This document shows, in pieces, positions 1 through 6,884 of a stretch of DNA of 11,974 nt. Each line of letters begins with the position of its first letter. Position 1 is the stretch's first letter. The stretch comes from Gammaproteobacteria bacterium (lineage in GTDB: Bacteria; Pseudomonadota; Gammaproteobacteria; Steroidobacterales; Steroidobacteraceae). Under the pieces are notes generated by a model. That model had not been told where the DNA came from. It was given only the letters and a program-made list of their open reading frames with translations, and ran no database searches. A program made the position numbers and the translations under genes. Location of the stretch: NCBI GenBank assembly GCA_030830595.1, contig JAURMS010000024.1:1-11974 (forward strand), in the 5' to 3' direction.

Positions 1-839
1 GCCGAGCGCTTTCCGCGATGTTCCCAATCCCCGCCCATGGCGGTGGATATCACTTCCTCCGACTCGCTGGGCTGGGCCCCGACGTCCGACCGGATGGGCA
101 GTGGCCCCTCCACGATCCGGTTGGCCAGCTTCCCCAGGCCCTCCACCTCGACTTCCACGAGGTCACCGGGCTGGACGGGTCGGCTATTGGCCGGGGTGCC
201 AGAGAGCAGCACGTCACCCGGTACCAGCGTGATGGTCCGGGCGATATCGGCGACCAGGTAGTGCATATCCCATTCCATGTTACGGGTGTTATCGTCCTGG
301 ACGAGGCGCCCGTTGACGTAGGTACGGATCTGCTTGCCGTGGAAGTCCCAGCCTTCCACCAGTCCGGGACCGACCGGGCAGAGGGTATCGGATCCCTTGA
401 CTCGCAGCATGGAGCCCGCGTCCGTATCCCTGAAGTCGTGCAGCCCATAATCATTGGCGATGCTGTAGCCGGCAATGTAGTCCCCCGCCTCTGCAGGGCT
501 GATGTTGCGGCAATGCCGCCCTATGACGATGGCAATTTCGCCTTCGTAATTCAGCCATTTGCAGCGGAGTGGCCGGACTATGTCACCGCGGTGGGTGTTG
601 AGCGCCGTGATGGGCTTATGAAAGTAGGTCGGCGCAGGTGGCAGGCGAGTGATGAATTCGTCGACGCGGCTGTGGTAATTGAGGTGCACGCAAATGATCT
701 TGGTTGGGCTCACCGGCGGCAAATGGACGGCTTCTTCCACTCCAACCGACCGCCCATCCCGGGTGCGTAGCAGGTCGCCATCGCGCTGGGCCAGTATCGG
801 GTATCCGTCCAGCAGGATCTTGCGGTATTCGACGGTCAT
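1..839 (-). CDS. Fumarylacetoacetate hydrolase (FAH) family protein, HpaG/HpcE-like, partial at 3' end
   Basis: The reading frame opens with ATG at 839 and stays open to the left edge, giving 279 full codons with the stop outside the window. A GAGGA ribosome binding site lies 7 nt upstream (847-851), which fixes the start. The FAH fold is clear: YEGEIAIVIGR near residues 98-108 supplies the paired metal ligands E99 and E101, NDYGLHDFR near 129-137 supplies D130, and KGSDTLCPVGP near 148-158 and LVPGDVLLSGTPA near 205-217 are standard. Known members bind a divalent metal and hydrolyse, decarboxylate or isomerise oxo-acids. Resemblance to 5-oxopent-3-ene-1,2,5-tricarboxylate decarboxylase/HHDD isomerase is the best guess, because HpaD-like and HpaE-like genes lie nearby. 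E. coli HpaG has two FAH domains, while this protein shows one. It is transcribed away from the acetoacetate-decarboxylase-like gene. The family is certain; the exact reaction (hydrolase, decarboxylase or isomerase) is not. Confidence 0.9.
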   Translation of the reverse strand, partial: MTVEYRKILLDGYPILAQRDGDLLRTRDGRSVGVEEAVHLPPVSPTKIICVHLNYHSRVDEFITRLPPAPTYFHKPITALNTHRGDIVRPLRCKWLNYEGEIAIVIGRHCRNISPAEAGDYIAGYSIANDYGLHDFRDTDAGSMLRVKGSDTLCPVGPGLVEGWDFHGKQIRTYVNGRLVQDDNTRNMEWDMHYLVADIARTITLVPGDVLLSGTPANSRPVQPGDLVEVEVEGLGKLANRIVEGPLPIRSDVGAQPSESEEVISTAMGGDWEHRGKRS

Positions 840-910
840 GCGGCTTTCCTCGAGCAGGGCTAACTGGGTGATGATGAGGGTGGCAGTCCCGTTGGCGACT
901 TGGCAAATCT

Positions 911-923
911 GGACAACCTGTCC
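911..923. promoter_or_regulatory. Inverted repeat, possible operator (GGACA-N3-TGTCC)
   Basis: A perfect 5-bp inverted repeat with a 3-nt centre lies in the 147-bp space between the divergent FAH and acetoacetate-decarboxylase-like genes. Its place suggests a regulator site serving one or both promoters. The arms are short and no second copy was found, so this is only a candidate. Confidence 0.3.
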
Positions 924-935
924 GCTCGGGCTGCC

Positions 936-957
936 TGTGCCGCTGTCGCACGGCACA
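936..957. promoter_or_regulatory. Inverted repeat, possible operator (TGTGCCG-N8-CGGCACA)
   Basis: Two perfect 7-bp arms (936-942 and 951-957) surround an 8-nt centre, ending 29 bp before the acetoacetate-decarboxylase-like start codon. It could bind a dimeric regulator or form a hairpin in the 5' leader of that gene. It sits in a true intergenic space between divergent genes, which favours a regulatory role. No convincing -35/-10 pair was recognised near it. Confidence 0.35.
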
Positions 958-986
958 ATGGCGACTAGGTAACCCAGGGTATCACC

Positions 987-1790
987 ATGTCCGGCTTCTA
1001 TTATCCCCGCACGCCATCCGGCCGCTCGGCCATCCTGCCGCCCGTGCCTTGGCATTACTCGGGAGAATTGATCACGCTCGAGTATCGCACCCACGTCGAG
1101 GCTGTGCGGGCATTACTGCCTGCCGATCTAGATCTGGCCGATGAGGATCCCGGCGCCGTGGCCCTGATCTGGGCAGACTGGCAGAGTTGTGCCGATGACT
1201 TTGCGCAGATCATCGATCCCGTCCGGGGCCAGTACAAGGAAGCCTTCGTGGTGGTGCGCTGCAAGTGGCGAGGAGTGACCTATTCCCGCTGCGTGTTCAT
1301 CTGGGTCGACAAGGAATTTGCCGTGATTCGCGGCCAGCATCAGGGGTATCCCAAGAAGCTCGCGTCCATCCAGATGAGCCGGCCGGCCTATGTGGGCAAG
1401 GGAGGCCCCCGGCTGGAACCGGGCGGTACCTTCGGTGCCACGCTGGCGGCCTTCGACCGGCGCCTGGCGGCGGCTCGTTTCACCGTCACCGGGCCGGCTG
1501 AGCGTCCCGGCTTCGTCAACGGGCATCCCATGATCCACCATCGCTGGTATCCCGCCATCGAGACCGATGGCCGTGACAGCCTGACCGAATTGGTCACGAT
1601 GCGCGGCTACGACGTTGAACTCGGCCGGTGTTATGCAGGGAATTTCGAGCTTGAATACTTTGATTCGCCGGTAGAGGAACTGCCGCTCATCGCGCCAGTG
1701 GAAAAGATTGCCGGCTACTGGCACGAGGTGGGCGTGTCGTGGAAGGAGGGCCAGACCCTCTACCGGCGTAGCCTGCCCGACGTGGGCTGA
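987..1790 (+). CDS. Acetoacetate decarboxylase-like superfamily protein
   Basis: This 267-residue protein has the usual length for the family. The hallmark GYPKKL segment lies at residues 120-125, where K123 aligns with the Schiff-base lysine of clostridial acetoacetate decarboxylase and K124 with the neighbouring lysine that lowers its pKa. In the family, the lysine forms an imine with a keto substrate. Classical members release CO2 from acetoacetate, but characterised relatives instead carry out aldol condensation-dehydration with pyruvate, so true acetoacetate decarboxylase activity should not be assumed. The start at 987 has only a weak AGGG (976-979), and no better in-frame start is seen because a TAG lies just upstream. 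The 3' end faces the aldehyde dehydrogenase with only 4 nt between the stop codons, leaving no room for a separate terminator. In this context a role on a keto-acid intermediate of ring cleavage is plausible but inferred. Confidence 0.88.
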   Translation: MSGFYYPRTPSGRSAILPPVPWHYSGELITLEYRTHVEAVRALLPADLDLADEDPGAVALIWADWQSCADDFAQIIDPVRGQYKEAFVVVRCKWRGVTYSRCVFIWVDKEFAVIRGQHQGYPKKLASIQMSRPAYVGKGGPRLEPGGTFGATLAAFDRRLAAARFTVTGPAERPGFVNGHPMIHHRWYPAIETDGRDSLTELVTMRGYDVELGRCYAGNFELEYFDSPVEELPLIAPVEKIAGYWHEVGVSWKEGQTLYRRSLPDVG

Positions 1791-1794
1791 GGTC

Positions 1795-3258
1795 TCAGGA
1801 CCGGCAGGAGCCCTCGAGAATCTGCAGGGTCTTCAGGTCGGCATGGAACTCGAGGGCGTAGTCGCCCCCTTCGCGTCCCAGTCCACTGATACCGATGCCG
1901 CCAAACGGCGCGGTCAGGTCGCGTACCAGGAAGGTGTTGACCCAGACGGTGCCGGCCCGGATGGCGCGACCGACACGATCGGCCCGCTCGGCACTGCCGG
2001 TGTAGACGATGCCGGAGAGCCCATAGGCCGTGGAGTTCGCCAGGCTGATGCCCTCGGCTTCACCGCGAAAGGTCTGGAAGGTCAGGACGGGGCCAAACAC
2101 CTCGTTCTGGACCACTTCAGACTGGTTGCTCCTGGGGCGGATCAGGGTTGGCTCGTACCAGAGCCCACCCTCCCGATGGATGCGGCCGCCGCGGGTGATG
2201 TCGTCTCCCGCCGCTCGGGCGCGTTCCACGAAGCCGGCCACCCGCTCAAGGTGGCTGGGATGAATCATCGGCGAAATCGTGGTAGCGGGGTCCCGGCTGT
2301 CGCCCAGCACATGCCGGTCGGTGAAGGCGTTAAACAGGCTGAGGAATTCGTCGCGAATGGATTCCTCAACGATCAGGCGGGTGCCCGCCATGCAGACCTG
2401 CCCGCTGTCGTCATACTGTCCTGCAGCCTTGCGGGCGGCCGCCTCCAGGTCCGCGTCGGCGAACACCAAGAGGCAGGACTTGCCGCCCAGTTCGGCGGTA
2501 AAAGGTACGATGTTGGCCGCTGCGGCCGCCCCGATGCGGCGGGCGGTCGGTACCGAACCCGTAAATGAAATGCGCCTGACCCTTGGGTCTGCGACCAGGG
2601 CGGATCCCACCTCGGCTCCATAGCCCTGCACGATATTCAACACCCCGGGTGGCATGTCGCTCTCAGCCACCAGGTCGGCCAGTACGGAAGCAGACAGCGG
2701 TGACCACTCGGCTGGCTTGAGGATAACCGGGTTGCCCGCAGCCAGCGCCGGCGCGCACTTCCAGGTAGAGAGCATGAAAGGCGCATTCCATGGGGTGATG
2801 ATCACCGCCGGCCCCGCGGGCATGCGAATGACCCGGTTGGCCGTACCCTTGGACGACCAGGCTCGCTCCTCATGGCTGGCTGCCAGGTCGGCGTAATTAC
2901 GAAAGTTCAACGCCCCACGTGGGATCACCCTGGCTCGCAGGCTTTCCAGCAGCATGGCCATGTCCATGCACTCGACGGCTGCAATATCATCCTTGCGCTG
3001 GTCAATCAGGTCGGCGAGACGGTTCAGGTGGATGGCCCGTCCCTTTGGACCCAGCGCGGCCCAGCCGGGAAAGGCGGCCAAGGCGGCCTTGACGGCCGCT
3101 TCGGCCGTGGCCGGAGTGCCCCTTGCGACATCGGCGAGCTTGAGCGTCCAGTCGAGGGGGGAGCGAACCTCGAAGCGGTCTTCCGAATCGACCCGCCGAC
3201 CATCGATGAAATGCTCGCCAGAGACGGCTACGCCAGCGACGTTGAAGGTCCCTGCCAC
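1795..3258 (-). CDS. Aldehyde dehydrogenase, HpaE / 2-hydroxymuconic-semialdehyde dehydrogenase type
   Basis: This is a complete 487-residue NAD(P)-dependent aldehyde dehydrogenase. The visible motifs are TPWNAPF with the oxyanion asparagine N158, KPAEWSP with cofactor-contacting K181, SFTGS at 231-235, ELGGK with general base E256, and GQVCMAG with catalytic C289. The C-terminal pattern RDLTAPFGGIGISGLGREGG followed by a LEF segment is typical of dehydrogenases acting on meta-cleavage semialdehydes (HpaE, 2-hydroxymuconic or 2-aminomuconic semialdehyde dehydrogenases). This fits the HpaD-like dioxygenase in the same cluster, whose expected product is a semialdehyde. Translation starts at GTG (3256-3258), with an AGGA site 6 nt upstream that overlaps the stop codon of the upstream glutamine-synthetase-like gene. 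The two genes are therefore probably translationally coupled. It is the last gene of the P450 operon. An alternative role is oxidation of an amine-derived aldehyde, as PuuC does in putrescine catabolism. Confidence 0.93.
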   Translation of the reverse strand: MAGTFNVAGVAVSGEHFIDGRRVDSEDRFEVRSPLDWTLKLADVARGTPATAEAAVKAALAAFPGWAALGPKGRAIHLNRLADLIDQRKDDIAAVECMDMAMLLESLRARVIPRGALNFRNYADLAASHEERAWSSKGTANRVIRMPAGPAVIITPWNAPFMLSTWKCAPALAAGNPVILKPAEWSPLSASVLADLVAESDMPPGVLNIVQGYGAEVGSALVADPRVRRISFTGSVPTARRIGAAAAANIVPFTAELGGKSCLLVFADADLEAAARKAAGQYDDSGQVCMAGTRLIVEESIRDEFLSLFNAFTDRHVLGDSRDPATTISPMIHPSHLERVAGFVERARAAGDDITRGGRIHREGGLWYEPTLIRPRSNQSEVVQNEVFGPVLTFQTFRGEAEGISLANSTAYGLSGIVYTGSAERADRVGRAIRAGTVWVNTFLVRDLTAPFGGIGISGLGREGGDYALEFHADLKTLQILEGSCRS

Positions 3259-3266
3259 TGACGGTC

Positions 3267-4559
3267 CTACAGGTAGGGCGCGTAGTAGTCGAAGATGGCC
3301 GCCGGATCCTTGCCCTTCAGTTCCTCGATTTCTGCGCGCTTGAGTGCAATGAAGTTTTCGACCAGCAACCTGCCAACGGCGTCGGTCAGGGTGGCATCCT
3401 GCTCGAGGTGGTCGAGCGACTCACCCAGGGAATTTGCGATATGGCGATCTGTCCCGACGTTTTCCAGGCCATCTTGCGTCTCCGGCGGAGGCAGGTCGTA
3501 ACCGTTGACGTAGCCGAGTCGCGCGGCCTGCAGGACGGCCGCGACCACCACGTAGGGGCTGCCGGCGCAATCCGGCGTACGGTGCTCGATCCGTGCAGCC
3601 TCACCCCCCTCGCCGGAGACCCGCACCGCCACGCTGCGGTGGTCATGGCCCCAATTTGCCCAGTACCCACACAAGCTGGCCGGCTTGAGGCGATCGTAGG
3701 AATTCACCGTGGGCGCAATGAGCGCGCCGAGGGCCTCATGATGATGAATCAGGCCGGCGATGCATCCGGATACCAGCTTGGAGAGCTTTCCCGGCTCGGT
3801 GCCGCCCGCCATGGCGTTGTGACCCTCCCGATCGCGAAAGCTCAGGTTCACGTGCAGGCCCGTGCCGCTCTTCTTGGGGAAGGGCTTGGGCAGGAACGAC
3901 AGCAGGTAGCCGCGGCGGTAAAGAATCTCGCGAGCCATGGTCCGGAACAGGAAGAAATCGTCGCAGGCTTTCAAGGCGTCCGTATAGGCCAGGGTCAACT
4001 CGAACTGGGGAGAGTCGTACTCGGCATTGATGGACTCGATGGGCAGGCCGCAGCGATGTGCCGCCCCCCACAAGTCATCGATCAACCCTGCCGGGTCGAC
4101 AAACGGGCCCGTGCCGTACACGAAGGCGCCGGGAGTGTCGTAAGGGACCCATCCTCCCTCGTGACCTTTCTGGAAGATGTAGGCTTCACCTTCCATGCCG
4201 ATCATGGGTTCCAGGCCAAGCTTTCGCCACTCTTCAATCGCGCGCTTTAGTGCGCCCCGGCCACACAGGCCTGCGGGTTCGCCGTGATATTCGAGGTCCG
4301 CGAGGGCCACCTGGGTGTTGGGTTCCCAGCCTGGTCGCAGGTCAGCGGGGTCGAATACAGCTTCTATATCCGGCAAGCCCTCCAGCAACCCGGCGCCCGG
4401 TGCTGGGACCAGTTCCTTGCTGTAAGTGACGGCATAGGTGCCAACACACAGGCGCGCAGCACCCTTGCGGGCAAACGATGCCGGCAGGTACTTGCCCCGA
4501 GCCAGGTTCAACTGGTCCGCAAAAAGCACCCGCACCCGTTGGTAGTCGCTGTTGTTCAT
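3267..4559 (-). CDS. Glutamine synthetase-like gamma-glutamyl-amide ligase (PuuA/GlnA superfamily)
   Basis: This 430-residue protein has the glutamine synthetase fold: a short N-terminal beta-grasp part (VRVLFADQLNLARGKYLP, residues 9-26) and the catalytic barrel. Metal and substrate motifs are present: GMEGEAYIF with E123 and E125, AEYDSPQFELT with E180 and E187, SGTGLHVNLS with H236, NSYDRLKP with R290, and EHRTPD with E325 and R327. YDLPPP (354-359) aligns with the segment that holds the regulatory tyrosine in classical GlnA. The family couples ATP hydrolysis to joining glutamate with ammonia or an amine. Position 2 in an operon between a P450 and an aldehyde dehydrogenase argues against housekeeping nitrogen assimilation and for amine gamma-glutamylation, as with PuuA (putrescine), IpuC (isopropylamine) or aniline-pathway ligases. 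The ATG at 4559 lies 4 nt after the P450 stop, with an AAGG site inside the P450 3' end. The true amine substrate is unknown. Confidence 0.9.
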   Translation of the reverse strand: MNNSDYQRVRVLFADQLNLARGKYLPASFARKGAARLCVGTYAVTYSKELVPAPGAGLLEGLPDIEAVFDPADLRPGWEPNTQVALADLEYHGEPAGLCGRGALKRAIEEWRKLGLEPMIGMEGEAYIFQKGHEGGWVPYDTPGAFVYGTGPFVDPAGLIDDLWGAAHRCGLPIESINAEYDSPQFELTLAYTDALKACDDFFLFRTMAREILYRRGYLLSFLPKPFPKKSGTGLHVNLSFRDREGHNAMAGGTEPGKLSKLVSGCIAGLIHHHEALGALIAPTVNSYDRLKPASLCGYWANWGHDHRSVAVRVSGEGGEAARIEHRTPDCAGSPYVVVAAVLQAARLGYVNGYDLPPPETQDGLENVGTDRHIANSLGESLDHLEQDATLTDAVGRLLVENFIALKRAEIEELKGKDPAAIFDYYAPYL

Positions 4560-4563
4560 GTTG

Positions 4564-5841
4564 TTACCTTGCGGTCAGCCTGACAGGCAGGCGCTTGATG
4601 CCGAGGATGAAGTTTGAGCGGAGGTAGCTGTGTTCCGCCAGCTGCTGGATACGACCGACCCGACGTGCCAGTTCCTCCAGGACGATGCGCACCTCAAGCC
4701 TGGCCAGATACATGCCAAGGCACACGTGTGGACCGCCCTGGCCAAAGGAAATGAAGGGGTTGGGCTTGCGACCGAGGCGTATCTCGTAAGGGGCCTCGAT
4801 GGCCGCTTCATCGCGGTTGCCTGACACGAACCACAGGACCACCTTGTCGCCCTGCCGAACCAGCTTGCCCTCGTACTCGAAGTCGCGGGTCGCGGTGCGA
4901 CGAAAATGGGTGGTGGGTGAGGCCCAGCGGATCATTTCATCTGCCGCGGTGACCAGTTGGTCCGCATCGGCACCGCGCAGGGACTCGAGGAGCGTCGGCT
5001 GGTTGGCGAGCGCGTGAATGGAGGCAGAGATGCTGAAGCGGGTGGTGTCGTTGCCGGCGGCAACGAGCAGGCAGAAGAAGTTGCGAAACTCCCCATCGCT
5101 CATCACCTTTCCCTCTCGGGTCGGCTGCATGACGAGGTTGAGCACGCCGACGTCCTCGCCGGCGCGGATGCGCTTCAGCAGGCCGTTGGCGTAGTCGAAC
5201 AGCTCGACTGCTGCGGGCGAACGGAAGGGCAGCAAGCGATACTCTTCGGTATTGACCTTGTCCACCACAAAATCCGTGTACTCGGGGTCGGCATTGGAAA
5301 TCAGCGCGTCACCCTTCTCAACCAGCCAGGAGGTGTCAGCCTCGGGGATGCCGATGATCTGGGCCAGCATGCGCATGGGCAGTTGACGGGCGATCTCGTA
5401 GGTGGCGTCGATTTCACCTTGCTCGATGGCGCGATCGATCAACTCAGAGGTGATTTCCCGGATGCGGGCCTCGAACCGACCGACCGACTTACGCGAAAAG
5501 GCTTCGTTGACCAACATCCGGAAGTGGGTATGGTCCGGCGGGTCGGTTTCCTGGAAGGTCTTGCGGGCCTCGTACTCCTCGGGGCTCTGGTCTTCGATTC
5601 GTATGCCCTGGGCCGAGCTCAGCGTGTTGCGATCGCGGTTGAGGCGCACGATATCGGCATGGCGGGTGATCGACCAGAAACCGCGGCCGGCCTGTTCCTC
5701 GCACCAGGCCACGGGATCTTCACGGCGCATGCGCTCAAAGGTCGCAAAGGGTGCGCCCTCGTTAAACGCGTCCTGGGAGGACAGGTCGACGTGCTCGCTG
5801 GTTGATCGCGAAAAGGGGTAGGTCCAGTCGGAGGTCATCAT
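4564..5841 (-). CDS. Cytochrome P450 monooxygenase, CYP124/125-like bacterial class
   Basis: This 425-residue soluble bacterial P450 has no membrane anchor. Motifs: DPPDHTHFR (100-108) on the C-helix, AAGNDTT (261-267) on the I-helix for oxygen activation, EMIR (302-305) as the K-helix ExxR, SGNRDE (340-345), and the haem loop FGQGGPHVCLG with ligand C374. The haem loop has eight steps from Phe to Cys, one more than the commonest spacing; this longer form is known in CYP125-like enzymes, so it need not be a defect. The enzyme should insert oxygen into an unactivated C-H bond or oxidise an amine, using electrons from a ferredoxin and reductase that are not encoded in the window. It is the first gene of the P450 / glutamine-synthetase-like / aldehyde dehydrogenase operon. 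Two adjacent ATGs (5841 and 5838) could start it; neither has a strong ribosome binding site. Steroid, terpenoid or cyclic amine substrates cannot be told apart from sequence alone. Confidence 0.92.
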   Translation of the reverse strand: MMTSDWTYPFSRSTSEHVDLSSQDAFNEGAPFATFERMRREDPVAWCEEQAGRGFWSITRHADIVRLNRDRNTLSSAQGIRIEDQSPEEYEARKTFQETDPPDHTHFRMLVNEAFSRKSVGRFEARIREITSELIDRAIEQGEIDATYEIARQLPMRMLAQIIGIPEADTSWLVEKGDALISNADPEYTDFVVDKVNTEEYRLLPFRSPAAVELFDYANGLLKRIRAGEDVGVLNLVMQPTREGKVMSDGEFRNFFCLLVAAGNDTTRFSISASIHALANQPTLLESLRGADADQLVTAADEMIRWASPTTHFRRTATRDFEYEGKLVRQGDKVVLWFVSGNRDEAAIEAPYEIRLGRKPNPFISFGQGGPHVCLGMYLARLEVRIVLEELARRVGRIQQLAEHSYLRSNFILGIKRLPVRLTAR

Positions 5842-5989
5842 CGGTGAGTAGTTTGCCAGGTAGCCAGGACCAAAATTAGGATAGCCGGCCCCGTTCGTCT
5901 TAGCAGATGTGGACAGACTGAGTTGCCCGCGGCAGCCAGCGGCCAGCGCGCGGTATGATCGTCCATGATGTTTGGCAAGGAGCAGAGCG
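5842..5989. promoter_or_regulatory. Divergent promoter region between P450 operon and extradiol dioxygenase
   Basis: This 148-bp gap must carry both start signals for the outward-facing genes. On the plus strand TATGAT (5954-5959) is a good -10 candidate, but no matching -35 is found at normal spacing, which is common for activator-dependent promoters. An AAGGAG ribosome binding site lies at 5977-5982. On the minus strand only a poor TATCCT-like -10 is visible. The two AraC regulators downstream are natural candidates to act here, though no site for them is proven. Confidence 0.45.
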
Positions 5990-6865
5990 ATGGGTGAGGT
6001 CGTCGGCGCCGGGCTCGTGTCTCATGTTCCCACCATCATGTTACCGGAGTCGGTCCGACTTGAGTTGAACGAGGGCCGGGAAATCAGCCTGGTCCCGGGT
6101 TTCCATCGTCTGCGGGCTGAGGTGATCGACCAGCTGAAACCCGACACCGTGATCGTTTTCGATACCCACTGGGCGACGTTGCTCGAGTTCGGGATCACGG
6201 CCCATGAACGTCGAACCGGTCGATTTACCTCGGAGGAGTTGCCGCGAGGCATGGTGCAGGTCCCCTATGACCTGAAGGGCAATCCAGGGCTGGCCCGGCT
6301 GATCGCCGAGGAAATCACCACCACCGGAGTCCGTGGCACGGCGATCGACGATCCCTGCCTGCCCATTCATTACGGCACCGTCAACGTGGCCCATTACCTC
6401 AACCAGGGCGAGGAGTGGCTCAGTATCGGCATGGTGATGACGGCAGGTACCGACGACTACCTGCAGGCCGGGGCTGCGATCGGGCGCGCCATCGCCCGCT
6501 CCGACCGCCGGGTCGTGCTGTTGGCGAGCGGCTCGATGAGCCACACCTTCTACCCGCTGCGCGAACTGCACCGCCACGAGTCCTCCGATCCTGCGCACAT
6601 CTTCACCCCGGCCGCCCGTGAGGCCGACCTGCAGCGGTTGGAGTGGTTCTACCAAGGGAATCATCGTGACGTCATCGACACCATGGACGAATACCAGCAG
6701 TACAAGCCGGAAGGGCGGTTCGGTCACTACCTCATGATGGTGGCGGCCATCGGTGGACGGGACTGCCGGGCGCTTGGCAGGCGTTTCAGCGACTACGAAA
6801 ACGCGGTCGGCACCAGCCAGGTGCATGTCTGGTTCGACCGCCCGGCAGGTGGCTGGACGCAATAA
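5990..6865 (+). CDS. LigB-type (class III) extradiol ring-cleavage dioxygenase, HpaD-like
   Basis: This 291-residue protein resembles E. coli-type HpaD (3,4-dihydroxyphenylacetate 2,3-dioxygenase) along its whole length. Shared blocks are SHVPTIMLPE (11-20), VIVFDTHW (54-61), TSEELPRGM (80-88), GNPGLARLIAEE (97-108) and LASGSMSHTF (178-187). By LigB family knowledge the Fe(II) ligands are H12, H60 and E241, all present, and the acid-base histidine is H185. The family opens catecholic rings next to a hydroxyl, giving a yellow semialdehyde, which fits the HpaE-like dehydrogenase nearby. The start at ATG 5990 is chosen because AAGGAG lies 7 nt before it; an upstream in-frame TTG at 5972 would place that site inside the coding region. 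The gene ends with two in-frame TAA codons and faces the first AraC gene with a 19-bp gap. Substrate could be homoprotocatechuate or another substituted catechol. Confidence 0.9.
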   Translation: MGEVVGAGLVSHVPTIMLPESVRLELNEGREISLVPGFHRLRAEVIDQLKPDTVIVFDTHWATLLEFGITAHERRTGRFTSEELPRGMVQVPYDLKGNPGLARLIAEEITTTGVRGTAIDDPCLPIHYGTVNVAHYLNQGEEWLSIGMVMTAGTDDYLQAGAAIGRAIARSDRRVVLLASGSMSHTFYPLRELHRHESSDPAHIFTPAAREADLQRLEWFYQGNHRDVIDTMDEYQQYKPEGRFGHYLMMVAAIGGRDCRALGRRFSDYENAVGTSQVHVWFDRPAGGWTQ

Positions 6866-6884
6866 TAAGCGGATGGAACGACGC

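Noticed and set aside
18..770. A 250-residue plus-strand open frame opposite the FAH gene
   Set aside because: It is an antisense shadow. The minus frame has all FAH motifs, a good ribosome binding site and natural composition, while the plus frame shows no recognisable domain.
1128..1724. A 198-residue minus-strand open frame opposite the acetoacetate-decarboxylase-like gene
   Set aside because: High GC keeps the antisense frame open. It has no domain, and the plus frame carries the conserved GYPKKL active site.
3408..4250. A 280-residue plus-strand open frame inside the glutamine-synthetase-like gene
   Set aside because: It lies wholly within a clearly functional gene on the other strand and shows no motif.
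4957..5805. A 282-residue plus-strand open frame inside the P450 gene
   Set aside because: Antisense shadow of a gene with complete P450 motifs.
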